This document shows positions 7,802 to 15,906 of a DNA stretch of 64,000 nt, one piece after another. Source of the DNA: an uncultured Dorea sp. GTDB lineage: Bacteria; Bacillota; Clostridia; Lachnospirales; Lachnospiraceae. Under the pieces are notes generated by a model. That model searched no databases and was not told where the DNA came from. It saw only the letters and a list, made by a program, of their open reading frames with translations. The stretch's first letter is position 1. Each line of letters starts with the position of its first letter. Location of the stretch: positions 1-64,000 of the forward strand of contig CAPEBR010000005.1 in the NCBI GenBank assembly GCA_948602995.1, read 5' to 3'. Made by a program: the position numbers and the translations under genes.

Positions 7802-9589
7802 ATGAATGTACCAGAAAGAATTGCTGCTCTGCGCCGCTTAATGGAGGATCGCGGATATGATATGTATCTGATTCCCACTGATGACAATCATCAGAGCGAA
7901 TATGTTGGGGAACATTTTAAGGCGAGAGCATTCATCACAGGCTTTACCGGCTCCTCGGGAACTGCTGTCATTACGCAGACAGAGGCCGGGCTGTGGACAG
8001 ACGGCCGCTACTTTATCCAGGCTGAGAACCAGCTTGCGGGAAGCGGCGTCACATTATTTAAAATGGGGGAAAAGGACGTACCCACCGTGGAGGAATACGT
8101 GGAAAAGACACTCCCCGAAGGCGGCATCCTGGGCTTTGACGGCCGCGTTGTCGCAATGGGGAAGGGGCAGGCTCTTGAGAAGGCCGTCGCAGCACGGAAG
8201 GGCTCTGTCAACTACTCAGAAGATCTTATTGACCTGATCTGGGAGAACCGCCCGCCCCTTTCCGAGAATCCCGCCTTTGCCCTTGGAGTGGAGTATACCG
8301 GCGAGAGCACGGAAAGCAAGCTTAAACGCATCCGCGAAGCAATGAAAGAGGAAAATGCCAGTGTACATATCCTGGCATCGCTGGATGATATCTGCTGGCT
8401 TACCAATCTGCGGGGCAATGACATTGAATTTTTCCCGCTGCTTCTCTCCTACGCAGTCATTACGCCGGATGAGATGAAGCTCTATGTGGACGGTCGCAAG
8501 CTGACAGATGAGATGAAGGAAACGCTTGCCAGGTCAGGTGTCGCCATCCACTCCTACAACGATATATACGAGGATGTAAAGGCGCTGCCAGAGGACTGCA
8601 CGATTTTAGTAGATCCCGACAGATTAAACTATGCTCTTTACAATAATCTTCCAAAAGCTGCAAATATTATTGAAAAAATGAATCCATCCATTCTCATGAA
8701 GGCAGTGAAGAATGATACGGAGATAAAAAATATTATTAATGCCCATATTAAGGACGGCGTGGCAGTCACAAAATTCATGTACTGGCTTAAGAAAAATGTG
8801 GGAAAGGCCAAGATCACTGAGATCAGCTCCGCCGAAAAGCTGGAGGAATTCCGGAAGGAGCAGGAGGGCTATCTCTGGCAGAGCTTTGACCCCATCTGCG
8901 GCTTCGGCCCCCACGGCGCCATCGTACACTATGCGGCGACGCCAGAGACAAACATCCCCGTTGAACCGGACAATCTGTTCCTTACAGATACTGGCGGCGG
9001 ATATATGGAGGGCTCTACAGATATTACAAGAACCTTTGCCTTTGGAAATGTCAGTGACCGTATGAAAGAAGATTTTACCATAGTGCTTCTGTGTAATCTC
9101 CGGCTGGCAAGAGCTGTATTCCTAGAGGGAACCTGCGGCTACAACCTGGATATTCTGGCAAGAATGCCTGCATGGGAACGCGGCATTGATTACAAACACG
9201 GCACTGGCCACGGCGTAGGATACCTGATGAATATCCATGAACCACCCTGCGGCTTCCGTATTAAAATTGTTGGAAAGGAGCAGGCTGCCATTGAACCAGG
9301 AATGGTCATAACAGATGAACCGGGCATCTATATCGAAGGCTCCCACGGCATCCGTACGGAAAATGAACTGCTTGTCCGCAAGGGACAGAAGACGGAATAC
9401 GGACAGTTCCTCTGCTTTGAGACGATTACTTATGTGCCCATCGATCTGGACGCAGTCATTCCTGACATGCTGACCTCTGAGGATAAAGAGCAGCTGAATG
9501 CCTACCATGCAAAGGTATACGAGGTGATCGCGCCTCATTTAAATGACGATGAAAAGACCTGGCTGAAAGAATACACCAGAGCAATCTAA
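7802..9589 (+). CDS. Xaa-Pro aminopeptidase (M24B), long form
   Basis: This metallopeptidase releases the N-terminal residue of peptides with proline in the second position. It has two non-catalytic creatinase/prolidase N-domains (LIPTDDNHQSEY, GLWTDGRYF) and a C-terminal M24 pita-bread domain. The metal ligands are visible: Asp in LFLTDTGGGY, Asp in GSTDITRTF, His in GTGHGVGY, Glu in ITDEPGIY and Glu in IRTENELLV. At 596 residues it is the long, eukaryote-like form common in Clostridia and Bacteroides. The ATG at 7802 has GGGAGG seven bases upstream; an upstream TTG is unlikely. A shorter paralogue follows. Confidence 0.93.
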   Translation: MNVPERIAALRRLMEDRGYDMYLIPTDDNHQSEYVGEHFKARAFITGFTGSSGTAVITQTEAGLWTDGRYFIQAENQLAGSGVTLFKMGEKDVPTVEEYVEKTLPEGGILGFDGRVVAMGKGQALEKAVAARKGSVNYSEDLIDLIWENRPPLSENPAFALGVEYTGESTESKLKRIREAMKEENASVHILASLDDICWLTNLRGNDIEFFPLLLSYAVITPDEMKLYVDGRKLTDEMKETLARSGVAIHSYNDIYEDVKALPEDCTILVDPDRLNYALYNNLPKAANIIEKMNPSILMKAVKNDTEIKNIINAHIKDGVAVTKFMYWLKKNVGKAKITEISSAEKLEEFRKEQEGYLWQSFDPICGFGPHGAIVHYAATPETNIPVEPDNLFLTDTGGGYMEGSTDITRTFAFGNVSDRMKEDFTIVLLCNLRLARAVFLEGTCGYNLDILARMPAWERGIDYKHGTGHGVGYLMNIHEPPCGFRIKIVGKEQAAIEPGMVITDEPGIYIEGSHGIRTENELLVRKGQKTEYGQFLCFETITYVPIDLDAVIPDMLTSEDKEQLNAYHAKVYEVIAPHLNDDEKTWLKEYTRAI

Positions 9590-9593
9590 TTGT

Positions 9594-9627
9594 GTTACTG
9601 TTTACGTGCACAGGCGTAAACAGTAAC
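9594..9627. repeat. Minimal hairpin related to repeat family A
   Basis: A perfect 13-bp stem GTTACTGTTTACG pairs with CGTAAACAGTAAC around an 8-base loop, right after the stop codon of the first aminopeptidase. It has the same terminal sequence as family A but no interior. It could weaken read-through into the next gene, though no U-tract follows. Confidence 0.75.
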
Positions 9628-9673
9628 CATCTAATCTACTTTAATTTTAGACAGGAGACGAAAAAAAGACATC

Positions 9674-10918
9674 ATGACAAAAGAATTTTACAGAGAAAAC
9701 AGACAGATTTTATGCAGAGATGTAAAGCCGGAATCACTAATCCTCTTATTCAGCGGGCATGCCCCAAGAAAAACCGGCGATGAAGACTATCCTTTTTATG
9801 CAAACCGGAACTTTTTATATCTGACCGGAATTGAGCAGGCTGACACTGTACTGATGCTTCAGACAGGCTCTTCTGGTATCCGTGAAAAGCTTTATCTCCT
9901 TCCAGCCAATCCTTTTCTAGAGCGTTGGAACGGGAAACGGATCAAGGAAGATGAAGCGTCAGATAGATCCGGTATCTTAACGTTTGATAATGTAGAAAAC
10001 TTCCAGGAGGACCTATACCGACTCCTTTATTCAGGTGATATTAAGCAGCTTTACCTTGATTTTGATCCAAATTTCCAAGGGGATAAAGGAAACGAAGCCT
10101 TCCGGCTGGCAGCAAAACTCCGGTCAGAGACTCCGCATATTGTCATGGAATCATTAAACCCTCTGCTGCGCAGGCAGCGGACAATCAAGAGGCCCTGCGA
10201 GATTGAGGCATTAAGAAAGGCGGAAGCTGTAACAAAAGCAGGAATCGAGGCGATGATGCACGCCTCAAAACCCGGAATGTACGAGTACCAGTACAAGGCT
10301 GAGTACGACTATGCACTGGCACAGCACGGCGTTACCGTCCCCGGATTTCCGTCAATCATCTCCGCCGGAAAAAATAATTTCTGCATACACTACAATGGCT
10401 ATTGGGGACAGGCAAAGGACGGCGATATGATTTTAAATGATGTAGGAGCTGTCTGGGATCATGAGATTACCGATGTATCCAGGGCATGGCCCTGCAATGG
10501 AAAATTCACAGAACGTCAGAGACTTCTCTATGAATGCGCCTACCGCACCTCTGAGCATATGTTCGGACTTCTGAAGCCAGGCATTCCCATGGCTGACGTA
10601 GACCCCATGATCAGGGAGTACAATTACGGACAGCTTAAAGAAGCCGGAGTATTAAAGACCCGTGAGGAAATTAGTACTTACCTGTGGCACGGCGGCGCAC
10701 ACCATATCGGACTGGACGTACACGACACAGTATCTGTCAAGGGCCGTAAGACAGAGCCTGGCATGGTGTTCTGTGTAGATGTAGGCATCTACCACGAGGA
10801 ATGGGGCATCGGCTTCCGCATAGAAGACAACTGCCTGATCACAGAAGATGGATGCGAGAATCTTTCCCGGGATATTCCGAAGAAGATCGCGGACATAGAA
10901 GCTTTGATGGGCAAATAA
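9674..10918 (+). CDS. Xaa-Pro aminopeptidase (M24B), short form
   Basis: This is a second aminopeptidase P of 414 residues. It begins with an aminopeptidase P N-terminal domain (LLFSGHAPRKTGDEDYPFYANRNFLYLTGIE), followed by the M24 catalytic domain. Metal ligands are seen in LNDVGAVWDHEITDVSRAWP (two Asp), HGGAHHIGLDVHD (His), FCVDVGIY and IEDNCLI (acidic ligands). In the fourth ligand motif Asp is present where Glu is usual, which is worth noting but not necessarily inactivating. The AGGAG at 9653-9657 is 16 bases from the ATG, longer than usual. It is close to the E. coli PepP type, and with the upstream long form gives two proline-specific aminopeptidases side by side. Confidence 0.9.
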   Translation: MTKEFYRENRQILCRDVKPESLILLFSGHAPRKTGDEDYPFYANRNFLYLTGIEQADTVLMLQTGSSGIREKLYLLPANPFLERWNGKRIKEDEASDRSGILTFDNVENFQEDLYRLLYSGDIKQLYLDFDPNFQGDKGNEAFRLAAKLRSETPHIVMESLNPLLRRQRTIKRPCEIEALRKAEAVTKAGIEAMMHASKPGMYEYQYKAEYDYALAQHGVTVPGFPSIISAGKNNFCIHYNGYWGQAKDGDMILNDVGAVWDHEITDVSRAWPCNGKFTERQRLLYECAYRTSEHMFGLLKPGIPMADVDPMIREYNYGQLKEAGVLKTREEISTYLWHGGAHHIGLDVHDTVSVKGRKTEPGMVFCVDVGIYHEEWGIGFRIEDNCLITEDGCENLSRDIPKKIADIEALMGK

Positions 10919-10932
10919 TCATGTTATGAACT

Positions 10933-10964
10933 GAGCGCCCGGCATTTAAAAATGCCGGGCGCTC
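10933..10964. terminator. Bidirectional hairpin between convergent genes
   Basis: GAGCGCCCGGCATTT pairs perfectly with AAATGCCGGGCGCTC, separated by two bases. It lies between the end of the aminopeptidase (+) and the end of the carboxypeptidase (-). U-tracts are poor on both sides, so efficiency is uncertain. Confidence 0.65.
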
Positions 10965-10985
10965 ACATGGAGATGCCTATGTGGC

Positions 10986-12164
10986 TTACAACAGCAGATG
11001 CTTCACCATATCTCCCATCACGCTCCCGAGACTTACCTCCTTCACTGCTTCCGCAGTGAGTATATCCACCTTCCCGATCTCAGCGCCGTTCAGATAATAG
11101 GCTGCCTCTCCTACTTTTTTTCCTTTTTTTACTGGCGCCCTAACACTCTTTTTCAGGGAAACCTTCCTCTCAACCGCCGAAAGATCCGCACCTGTGGTAT
11201 CCACATAGGCAAAAGGCTCCTTCTGAACCGTCTGCACCTGGGTCTTGACCCCTCTCTTTACCGGAACTGGTTTTACCTTTTCCGTCTGTTCTTCTTCATA
11301 CTTCCTGCATTTTCCAAATCCGTAACCCAGAAGCGCCGTGGCATCCCTGATCCGGGCTTTTCCGTCATTTGCCGCCATGATTACTGCGATCAGCTCCATC
11401 CCGTCCTTTTCCGCTGTTGCAGACAGACAGAACTTCGCCTTGCTGGTGGATCCTGTCTTCAGCCCAGTGGCATACTGGTACTGCCGGATCAGCTTGTTTG
11501 TATTCGTAAGCCCGAATTCAGAAGTACCTTTTTTCGTGGTGTGGGTAATATTTTCCATCCAGATCATGCAGTAATCACGGATTTGAGGATATGTAGTGAT
11601 CAGCTCACGGGACATAAGGGCAATGTCTCTCGCAGTCGTCTCATGCCCGTCAGTATCCAGTCCGTTGCAGTTGACAAAATGCGTATTCTCCATGCCAAGC
11701 CCCTTTGCCCTCTCATTCATCTGCGCAACGAATTCCGTCTCACTCCCACTGATAAATTCTGACATGGCAACACATGCATCGTTTGCACTTGCCACAGAGA
11801 TGCATTTGATCATCGTATCTACTGTCTGTACCTCGCCAGGCTCTAAAAACACCTGGGAACCTCCCATGGATGCCGCGTATTCTGATGTGGTCACTTCATC
11901 CTCCAGCTTAATCTTTCCTTCTGCAAGGGCATCAAAGATGAGGAGCATTGTCATAACCTTCGTAACGCTTGCCGGAGGTCTCACCGAATCCGCATCCTTC
12001 TCATAAATCACCTGCCCCGTCGAAGCCTCCATCAGGATTGCCGAAGGAGCCGACACCTCAACCCCTTCTGTCCCCTTTTCTTTTGCATCTTTTTTCGCAT
12101 CCGCCGCCAGAACCGGCTGTGCCCAAAGGATGACACATAGTAATAATGCCAGAAACCGTTTCAT
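10986..12164 (-). CDS. D-alanyl-D-alanine carboxypeptidase (DacA/PBP5 type)
   Basis: This is an exported peptidoglycan D,D-carboxypeptidase. A signal peptide (FLALLLCVILWAQPVLAADA) precedes the S11 catalytic domain with SVTK (SxxK), SAN in VASANDA (SxN) and KTG in LKTGSTSKAKF. A C-terminal beta-rich PBP5 domain and an amphipathic tail (VMGDMVKHLLL) fit membrane attachment. The frame is open to 12239, but the ATG at 12164 has GGAGAG in front and gives a proper signal peptide. It is the second S11 enzyme in this window, the other at 2588, and is more like the vegetative DacA form; this distinction is inferred. Confidence 0.9.
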   Translation of the reverse strand: MKRFLALLLCVILWAQPVLAADAKKDAKEKGTEGVEVSAPSAILMEASTGQVIYEKDADSVRPPASVTKVMTMLLIFDALAEGKIKLEDEVTTSEYAASMGGSQVFLEPGEVQTVDTMIKCISVASANDACVAMSEFISGSETEFVAQMNERAKGLGMENTHFVNCNGLDTDGHETTARDIALMSRELITTYPQIRDYCMIWMENITHTTKKGTSEFGLTNTNKLIRQYQYATGLKTGSTSKAKFCLSATAEKDGMELIAVIMAANDGKARIRDATALLGYGFGKCRKYEEEQTEKVKPVPVKRGVKTQVQTVQKEPFAYVDTTGADLSAVERKVSLKKSVRAPVKKGKKVGEAAYYLNGAEIGKVDILTAEAVKEVSLGSVMGDMVKHLLL

Positions 12165-12241
12165 CTGAAATCTCTCCATATAGAATGTATTATTACTAAT
12201 TGTAATAGTTAAACTTAGAAAATATAACCTTAATATCAAAC

Positions 12242-12270
12242 TTGACTTGTACTCTTCTTCCCGTTACAAT
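12242..12270 (+). promoter_or_regulatory. Promoter for the VanZ-like gene
   Basis: TTGACT (12242-12247) and TACAAT (12265-12270) are separated by 17 bp, about 50 bp before the ATG of the VanZ-like gene. Confidence 0.65.
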
Positions 12271-12322
12271 GGGAACGTGAACCGGTAACCTGGTTTGCCA
12301 TTCATAGTTGGAGGTATCATAC

Positions 12323-12820
12323 ATGACGCACAAATTTATCTTTCATTTAAAGCCCTTTTCCTTTCTGCCTGCGCTTGCCCTAATGTATATCATTTACGGC
12401 TTTTCCGCACAGAATGGCGAGGAATCGGGAAATTTAAGCTTTGAAGTAAGCTGCCGGATCGTGGAAATGGGAAATACTGCCTTTGATCAGAGACTGAACG
12501 ACCAGCAGATTCAGGAATATGCCATACAGATTTCCCACCCGGTCAGGAAACTCGCCCATATGACCGAATATTTCCTGCTGGCGCTGTCTGTGTCCTTTCC
12601 TCTCTATGTATACGGGCTCAGAGGACTTCCGCTGATGCTCGCCACAGGGCTTTTCTGTGTCGGGTTTGCCGCCGGGGACGAATACCACCAGTCCTTTGTG
12701 GACGGCAGGGGGCCATCGAAACGCGACGTGATGATTGACAGCATCGGTGTGTGTGCCGGCCTCCTCACTGTGAAAATCATCTGCCGATTCCTTCCTGCCC
12801 CGTCTCCTGATCTTCCATAA
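12323..12820 (+). CDS. VanZ-like membrane protein
   Basis: This is a 165-residue integral membrane protein of the VanZ family, with about four hydrophobic segments. Family features include FSAQNGEES after the first helix, HPVRKLAHMTEYFLLAL with conserved His and Glu, and DEYHQSFVDGRGPSKRDVMIDSIG. VanZ is known to lower teicoplanin sensitivity, but most chromosomal homologues have no established role and this gene is not in a vancomycin cluster. The ATG at 12323 has GGAGG eight bases upstream; a TTG at 12308 is rejected. Confidence 0.9.
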   Translation: MTHKFIFHLKPFSFLPALALMYIIYGFSAQNGEESGNLSFEVSCRIVEMGNTAFDQRLNDQQIQEYAIQISHPVRKLAHMTEYFLLALSVSFPLYVYGLRGLPLMLATGLFCVGFAAGDEYHQSFVDGRGPSKRDVMIDSIGVCAGLLTVKIICRFLPAPSPDLP

Positions 12821-12830
12821 CAGTCTTTTA

Positions 12831-12870
12831 GTCGGGGACGGGGTATTTTTAAAAATACCCCGTCCCCGAC
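12831..12870. repeat. Perfect palindrome, repeat family B
   Basis: This is a 40-bp perfect palindrome with GTCGGGGACGGGGTATTTTT on one arm, placed between the convergent ends of the VanZ-like and copper ATPase genes. Confidence 0.9.
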
Positions 12871-12879
12871 TAGCGTTTT

Positions 12880-13089
12880 CTACTTGATCCCCAGAACCTT
12901 ATAATCCTGGTCTTCCACTGTTTTTTTCAGCACTTCATCTGACACTCCGGCCTCAAGGGTCACGACTGCAGTTCCTGCCTCGTGGCTTACCTCTGCAGCT
13001 GAAACCTCTGGAAGGGCTTCAAGTACCTTCTTTACCCGTGCCTCACAGTGTCCGCACATCATTCCCTCAATTTTCATCGTTTTTGTCAT
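12880..13089 (-). CDS. copZ: CopZ-like copper chaperone, internal start within the copA reading frame
   Basis: The last 69 codons of copA encode a complete heavy-metal-associated domain, KIEGMMCGHCEARVKKVLEA, with the CxxC copper site. They begin with MTKTMK at 13089. Directly before this ATG is AAAGGAGG with an eight-base spacer, an ideal ribosome binding site that would have no purpose inside a gene. It is therefore likely that a free copper chaperone is made by internal initiation in addition to the fused form. CopZ carries Cu(I) to CopA and to CsoR-type regulators in other Firmicutes. The alternative is that copA and copZ were separate genes and the intervening stop was lost. Confidence 0.7.
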   Translation of the reverse strand: MTKTMKIEGMMCGHCEARVKKVLEALPEVSAAEVSHEAGTAVVTLEAGVSDEVLKKTVEDQDYKVLGIK

Positions 13090-15489
13090 GGTCTTTTCCT
13101 CCTTTAATCTGCTATTGCTGCTATATCTATTTTGTGTATCCGTGTTTTCATCGTTATTATGCTTAATACTTGTATGATTGCGATTCTTTTGTCTGATCTT
13201 CCTGTCTTTCGAGGCATCATACATTCTGAACCAGTTAAGCCGCAGCGCGTTTGTCACGACGCAGAAGCTTGACAGGCTCATTGCCGCGGCTCCGAACATC
13301 GGGTTTAGCTTCAGGCCGAACCATGGATACCAGAGCCCTGCCGCTAAGGGAATTCCAATTACATTGTAGAAAAACGCCCAAAACAGATTTTCATGGATAT
13401 TGCGCAGTGCTGCCCGGCTTAGGCGGATCGCCGCCGGTACATCTGAAAGTCTGCTTTTCATGAGCACCACATCTGCGGCGTCAATGGCGATATCGGTTCC
13501 TGCCCCGATGGCAATTCCAATGTCTGCTCTCGTAAGAGCCGGCGCATCGTTGATTCCGTCGCCTACCATGGCAACCTTCCCTTTTTCCTTAAGGGTACGG
13601 ATTACCTGCTCTTTTCCGTCCGGCAGTACTCCTGCGATAACCTCATCCACTCCTGCCTGTCTTCCGATAGCTTTTGCCGTACGCTCGTTGTCTCCTGTCA
13701 GCATGACAACATGGATCCCCATGTTCTGAAGTTCTTGCACCGCCTGGGGGCTGTCCTTCTTGATCACATCCGCTACGGCGACAATACCTGTGAATTCTCC
13801 GTCACGGCTGAAAAATAACGGGGTCTTTCCCTCCTCTGCAAGCTGCTCTGCCCGGAACAAAACCTGTTCGCTGATCTCTGCCTGGCCTGCGATAAATCTT
13901 AAATTACCGCCTGCCAGCCTGTGCCTCCCTGCCTTTCCGGCAAGTCCGTTTCCAGGAAGCGCCTGAAAATCCGTAACCTCCATGTCAGGGGCATCTCCAT
14001 CCCGGGCAATTCCTCTCTCCTGAGCAAGGAGAAGCACCGCCTTTGCAAAAGGATGCTCGCTCTTTCTCTCCAGCATATACGCCATGGTAAGAAGCTCCTC
14101 ACAGGTTATGCCTTCTCCTGGAAGAAGATCTGTTACCCGGGGCTCGCCGTTTGTGATGGTTCCTGTCTTATCAAGGGCAACCACCTGCATCTTTCCGGTT
14201 TCCTCGAGGGAAACTGCTGTCTTAAACATAATCCCGTTTTTTGCCCCCATCCCGTTTCCAACCATAATAGCAACCGGCGTTGCAAGGCCCAGCGCACAGG
14301 GACAGCTGATCACCAGCACAGAGATCCCCCTGGCAAGAGCAAAGCCGATTCCCTGTCCGGCCAGAAGCCAGATGATGGTCGTCAGGGCTGCAATGCCAAT
14401 CACTACAGGAACGAATACGCCAGACACACTGTCTGCTACTTTTGCAATGGGAGCCTTTGTAGCCGCCGCATCGCTGACCATCTGAATAATCTGGGAGATC
14501 GTCGTATCCTCCCCCACCCGGCTTGCCCGGCATTTTAAAAATCCAGAACTGTTCAGCGTGGCCGCTGACACAGGATCGCCCGGCTCCTTGTCAGCCGGAA
14601 TGCTCTCTCCAGTGAGGGCAGACTCATTGACAGCGCTGCTTCCCTCCAGTACCACTCCGTCAACCGGAATATTTTCTCCAGGTCTTACTACAAAAATATC
14701 ACCAATTCCCACCTGCTCTATAGAAACCTTTTCTTCCTTCCCGTTTCTCACTACCACCGCCGTCTTTGGCGCCAGCTTCATCAGGCTCTTAAGAGCATCT
14801 GTCGTCCTCCCCTTAGAGAGCGCCTCCAGCATTTTTCCCACCGTAATGAGCGTCAGGATCATTGCCGCAGACTCAAAATAAAATTCGTGCATGTACTCCA
14901 TGACTCCAGGCATATCCATCTTAAGCTGGGCGTCTGTCATGGCGAACAGGGCATAGACGCTGTACACATAGGACGCCCCCGCCCCCAGGGCCACAAGCGT
15001 ATCCATATTTGGTGCTTTGTGCCACAGGCTCGTAAAGCCGCTTATGAAAAATTTCTGGTTGATCACCATAATAATCGTAGTCAGAAGCAGTTGTATGAGC
15101 CCCAAAGCAACATGATTCCCCTGAAGCACAGACGGTACAGGCCATCCCCACATCATATTTCCCATGGAGACATACATAAGCGGAATCAGAAAGCATAGTG
15201 AAGCTGACAGACGCTTTTTAAGAACCGGAGTTTCCCTGTCCTTCAAAAGCTCCCCTGCATCCTCTCTGCCATCACCTGCCTTCTCTCCTTTTTTTAAGGA
15301 GGCGCCGTAACCCGCCTCTGTTACGGCGGCAATCACCTCGCCGGATCCTGCTGTTCCCTCCACGCCCATGGAATTTGTCAGAAGACTTACAGAACACGCA
15401 GTCACACCCGGCACCTTAGAGACCGCTTTCTCCACACGGGCGCTGCATGCCGCACAGCTCATGCCTGTTACTCTATACTGTTCCATCAT
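12880..15489 (-). CDS. copA: Copper-exporting P1B-type ATPase with C-terminal CopZ-like domain
   Basis: This ATP-driven membrane pump exports Cu(I). The N-terminal HMA domain has GMSCAAC (residues 9-15). The core follows with membrane helices, TGES actuator loop (294-297), the transport motif CPC (396-398), the phosphorylated Asp440 in DKTGT, an HP motif in SEHPFAKA and the hinge GDGINDAPAL. After the last helices a polar linker of about 40 residues (KDRKIRQKNRNHTSIKHNND and on) leads to a second HMA domain at 801-869. The linker looks like a former intergenic region read through in frame, because it ends in an AAAGGAGG site. The gene lies 7 bp after csoR. The start has AGGAGG upstream; either of the first two Met codons may be used. 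Confidence 0.94.
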   Translation of the reverse strand: MMEQYRVTGMSCAACSARVEKAVSKVPGVTACSVSLLTNSMGVEGTAGSGEVIAAVTEAGYGASLKKGEKAGDGREDAGELLKDRETPVLKKRLSASLCFLIPLMYVSMGNMMWGWPVPSVLQGNHVALGLIQLLLTTIIMVINQKFFISGFTSLWHKAPNMDTLVALGAGASYVYSVYALFAMTDAQLKMDMPGVMEYMHEFYFESAAMILTLITVGKMLEALSKGRTTDALKSLMKLAPKTAVVVRNGKEEKVSIEQVGIGDIFVVRPGENIPVDGVVLEGSSAVNESALTGESIPADKEPGDPVSAATLNSSGFLKCRASRVGEDTTISQIIQMVSDAAATKAPIAKVADSVSGVFVPVVIGIAALTTIIWLLAGQGIGFALARGISVLVISCPCALGLATPVAIMVGNGMGAKNGIMFKTAVSLEETGKMQVVALDKTGTITNGEPRVTDLLPGEGITCEELLTMAYMLERKSEHPFAKAVLLLAQERGIARDGDAPDMEVTDFQALPGNGLAGKAGRHRLAGGNLRFIAGQAEISEQVLFRAEQLAEEGKTPLFFSRDGEFTGIVAVADVIKKDSPQAVQELQNMGIHVVMLTGDNERTAKAIGRQAGVDEVIAGVLPDGKEQVIRTLKEKGKVAMVGDGINDAPALTRADIGIAIGAGTDIAIDAADVVLMKSRLSDVPAAIRLSRAALRNIHENLFWAFFYNVIGIPLAAGLWYPWFGLKLNPMFGAAAMSLSSFCVVTNALRLNWFRMYDASKDRKIRQKNRNHTSIKHNNDENTDTQNRYSSNSRLKEEKTMTKTMKIEGMMCGHCEARVKKVLEALPEVSAAEVSHEAGTAVVTLEAGVSDEVLKKTVEDQDYKVLGIK

Positions 15490-15496
15490 GCTCCTC

Positions 15497-15799
15497 CTAT
15501 TTCATCAACTTCTGCAAAGTAGCCACAAGCTCATCGATCGTATCCTCTCTGCCACAGCGGATATCTTCTGCCACACATGTACGGATATGCTCCGCCAGCA
15601 GCACCTTGTTAAAACTGTTGAGTGCCGCATTGGCCGCAGACACCTGGATCAGAATATCCGTACAGTAGGCGTCCTCCTCAACCATTCTCTTAATTCCCCG
15701 GATCTGTCCTTCCACCCTTGAAAGACGATTCAGCAGATCGCGGTACTCCTTCTCTGATCTCGCTTTCTTTTTTGCAGAAGATTCTGTATTCTCACTCAT
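15497..15799 (-). CDS. csoR: CsoR-family copper-sensing repressor
   Basis: This is an all-helical metal-sensing repressor of the CsoR/RcnR family, 100 residues long. The family signature LLNRLSRVEGQIRGIKRMVEEDAYC is present, and the Cu(I) ligand set Cys-His-Cys appears as the Cys of AYCTDIL and the His and Cys of EHIRTC. Binding of Cu(I) is expected to release it from DNA. It is the first gene of the csoR-copA operon, and a matching palindrome sits between the -35 and -10 boxes of its own promoter, so the operon is probably autoregulated by copper. Confidence 0.93.
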   Translation of the reverse strand: MSENTESSAKKKARSEKEYRDLLNRLSRVEGQIRGIKRMVEEDAYCTDILIQVSAANAALNSFNKVLLAEHIRTCVAEDIRCGREDTIDELVATLQKLMK

Positions 15800-15822
15800 C
15801 AGTATCCCTCCTTTCCTTAGAC

Positions 15823-15851
15823 ATTATATACCCCGTCAAGGTATTTTGCAA
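15823..15851 (-). promoter_or_regulatory. csoR-copA promoter with CsoR operator in the spacer
   Basis: On the minus strand TTGCAA (15846-15851) and TATAAT (15823-15828) are 17 bp apart. The interval holds the pseudo-palindrome ATACCTTGACGGGGTAT (15828-15844), similar to the GC-rich ATACCC-N-GGGTAT boxes bound by known CsoR proteins. Binding there would block RNA polymerase directly. Confidence 0.75.
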
Positions 15852-15862
15852 TACTTTTTTAC

Positions 15863-15906
15863 GAATTGGGGACGGGGTATTTTTAAAAATACCCCGTCCC
15901 CAATTC
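15863..15906. repeat. Perfect palindrome, repeat family B
   Basis: This 44-bp perfect palindrome has arms GAATTGGGGACGGGGTATTT. It lies upstream of the csoR promoter and overlaps the stop codon of the next minus-strand gene at 15905. Confidence 0.9.

Noticed and set aside
12323..12820. VanZ-like gene as part of a glycopeptide resistance cluster
   Set aside because: No vanHAX, vanRS or related genes are nearby; isolated VanZ-like genes are common in Clostridia.
12880..15489. CopA-CopZ fusion dismissed as an assembly error
   Set aside because: The frame is open and consistent, and C-terminal HMA domains are plausible for the family. Confirmation is still wanted, so it is kept as a finding.
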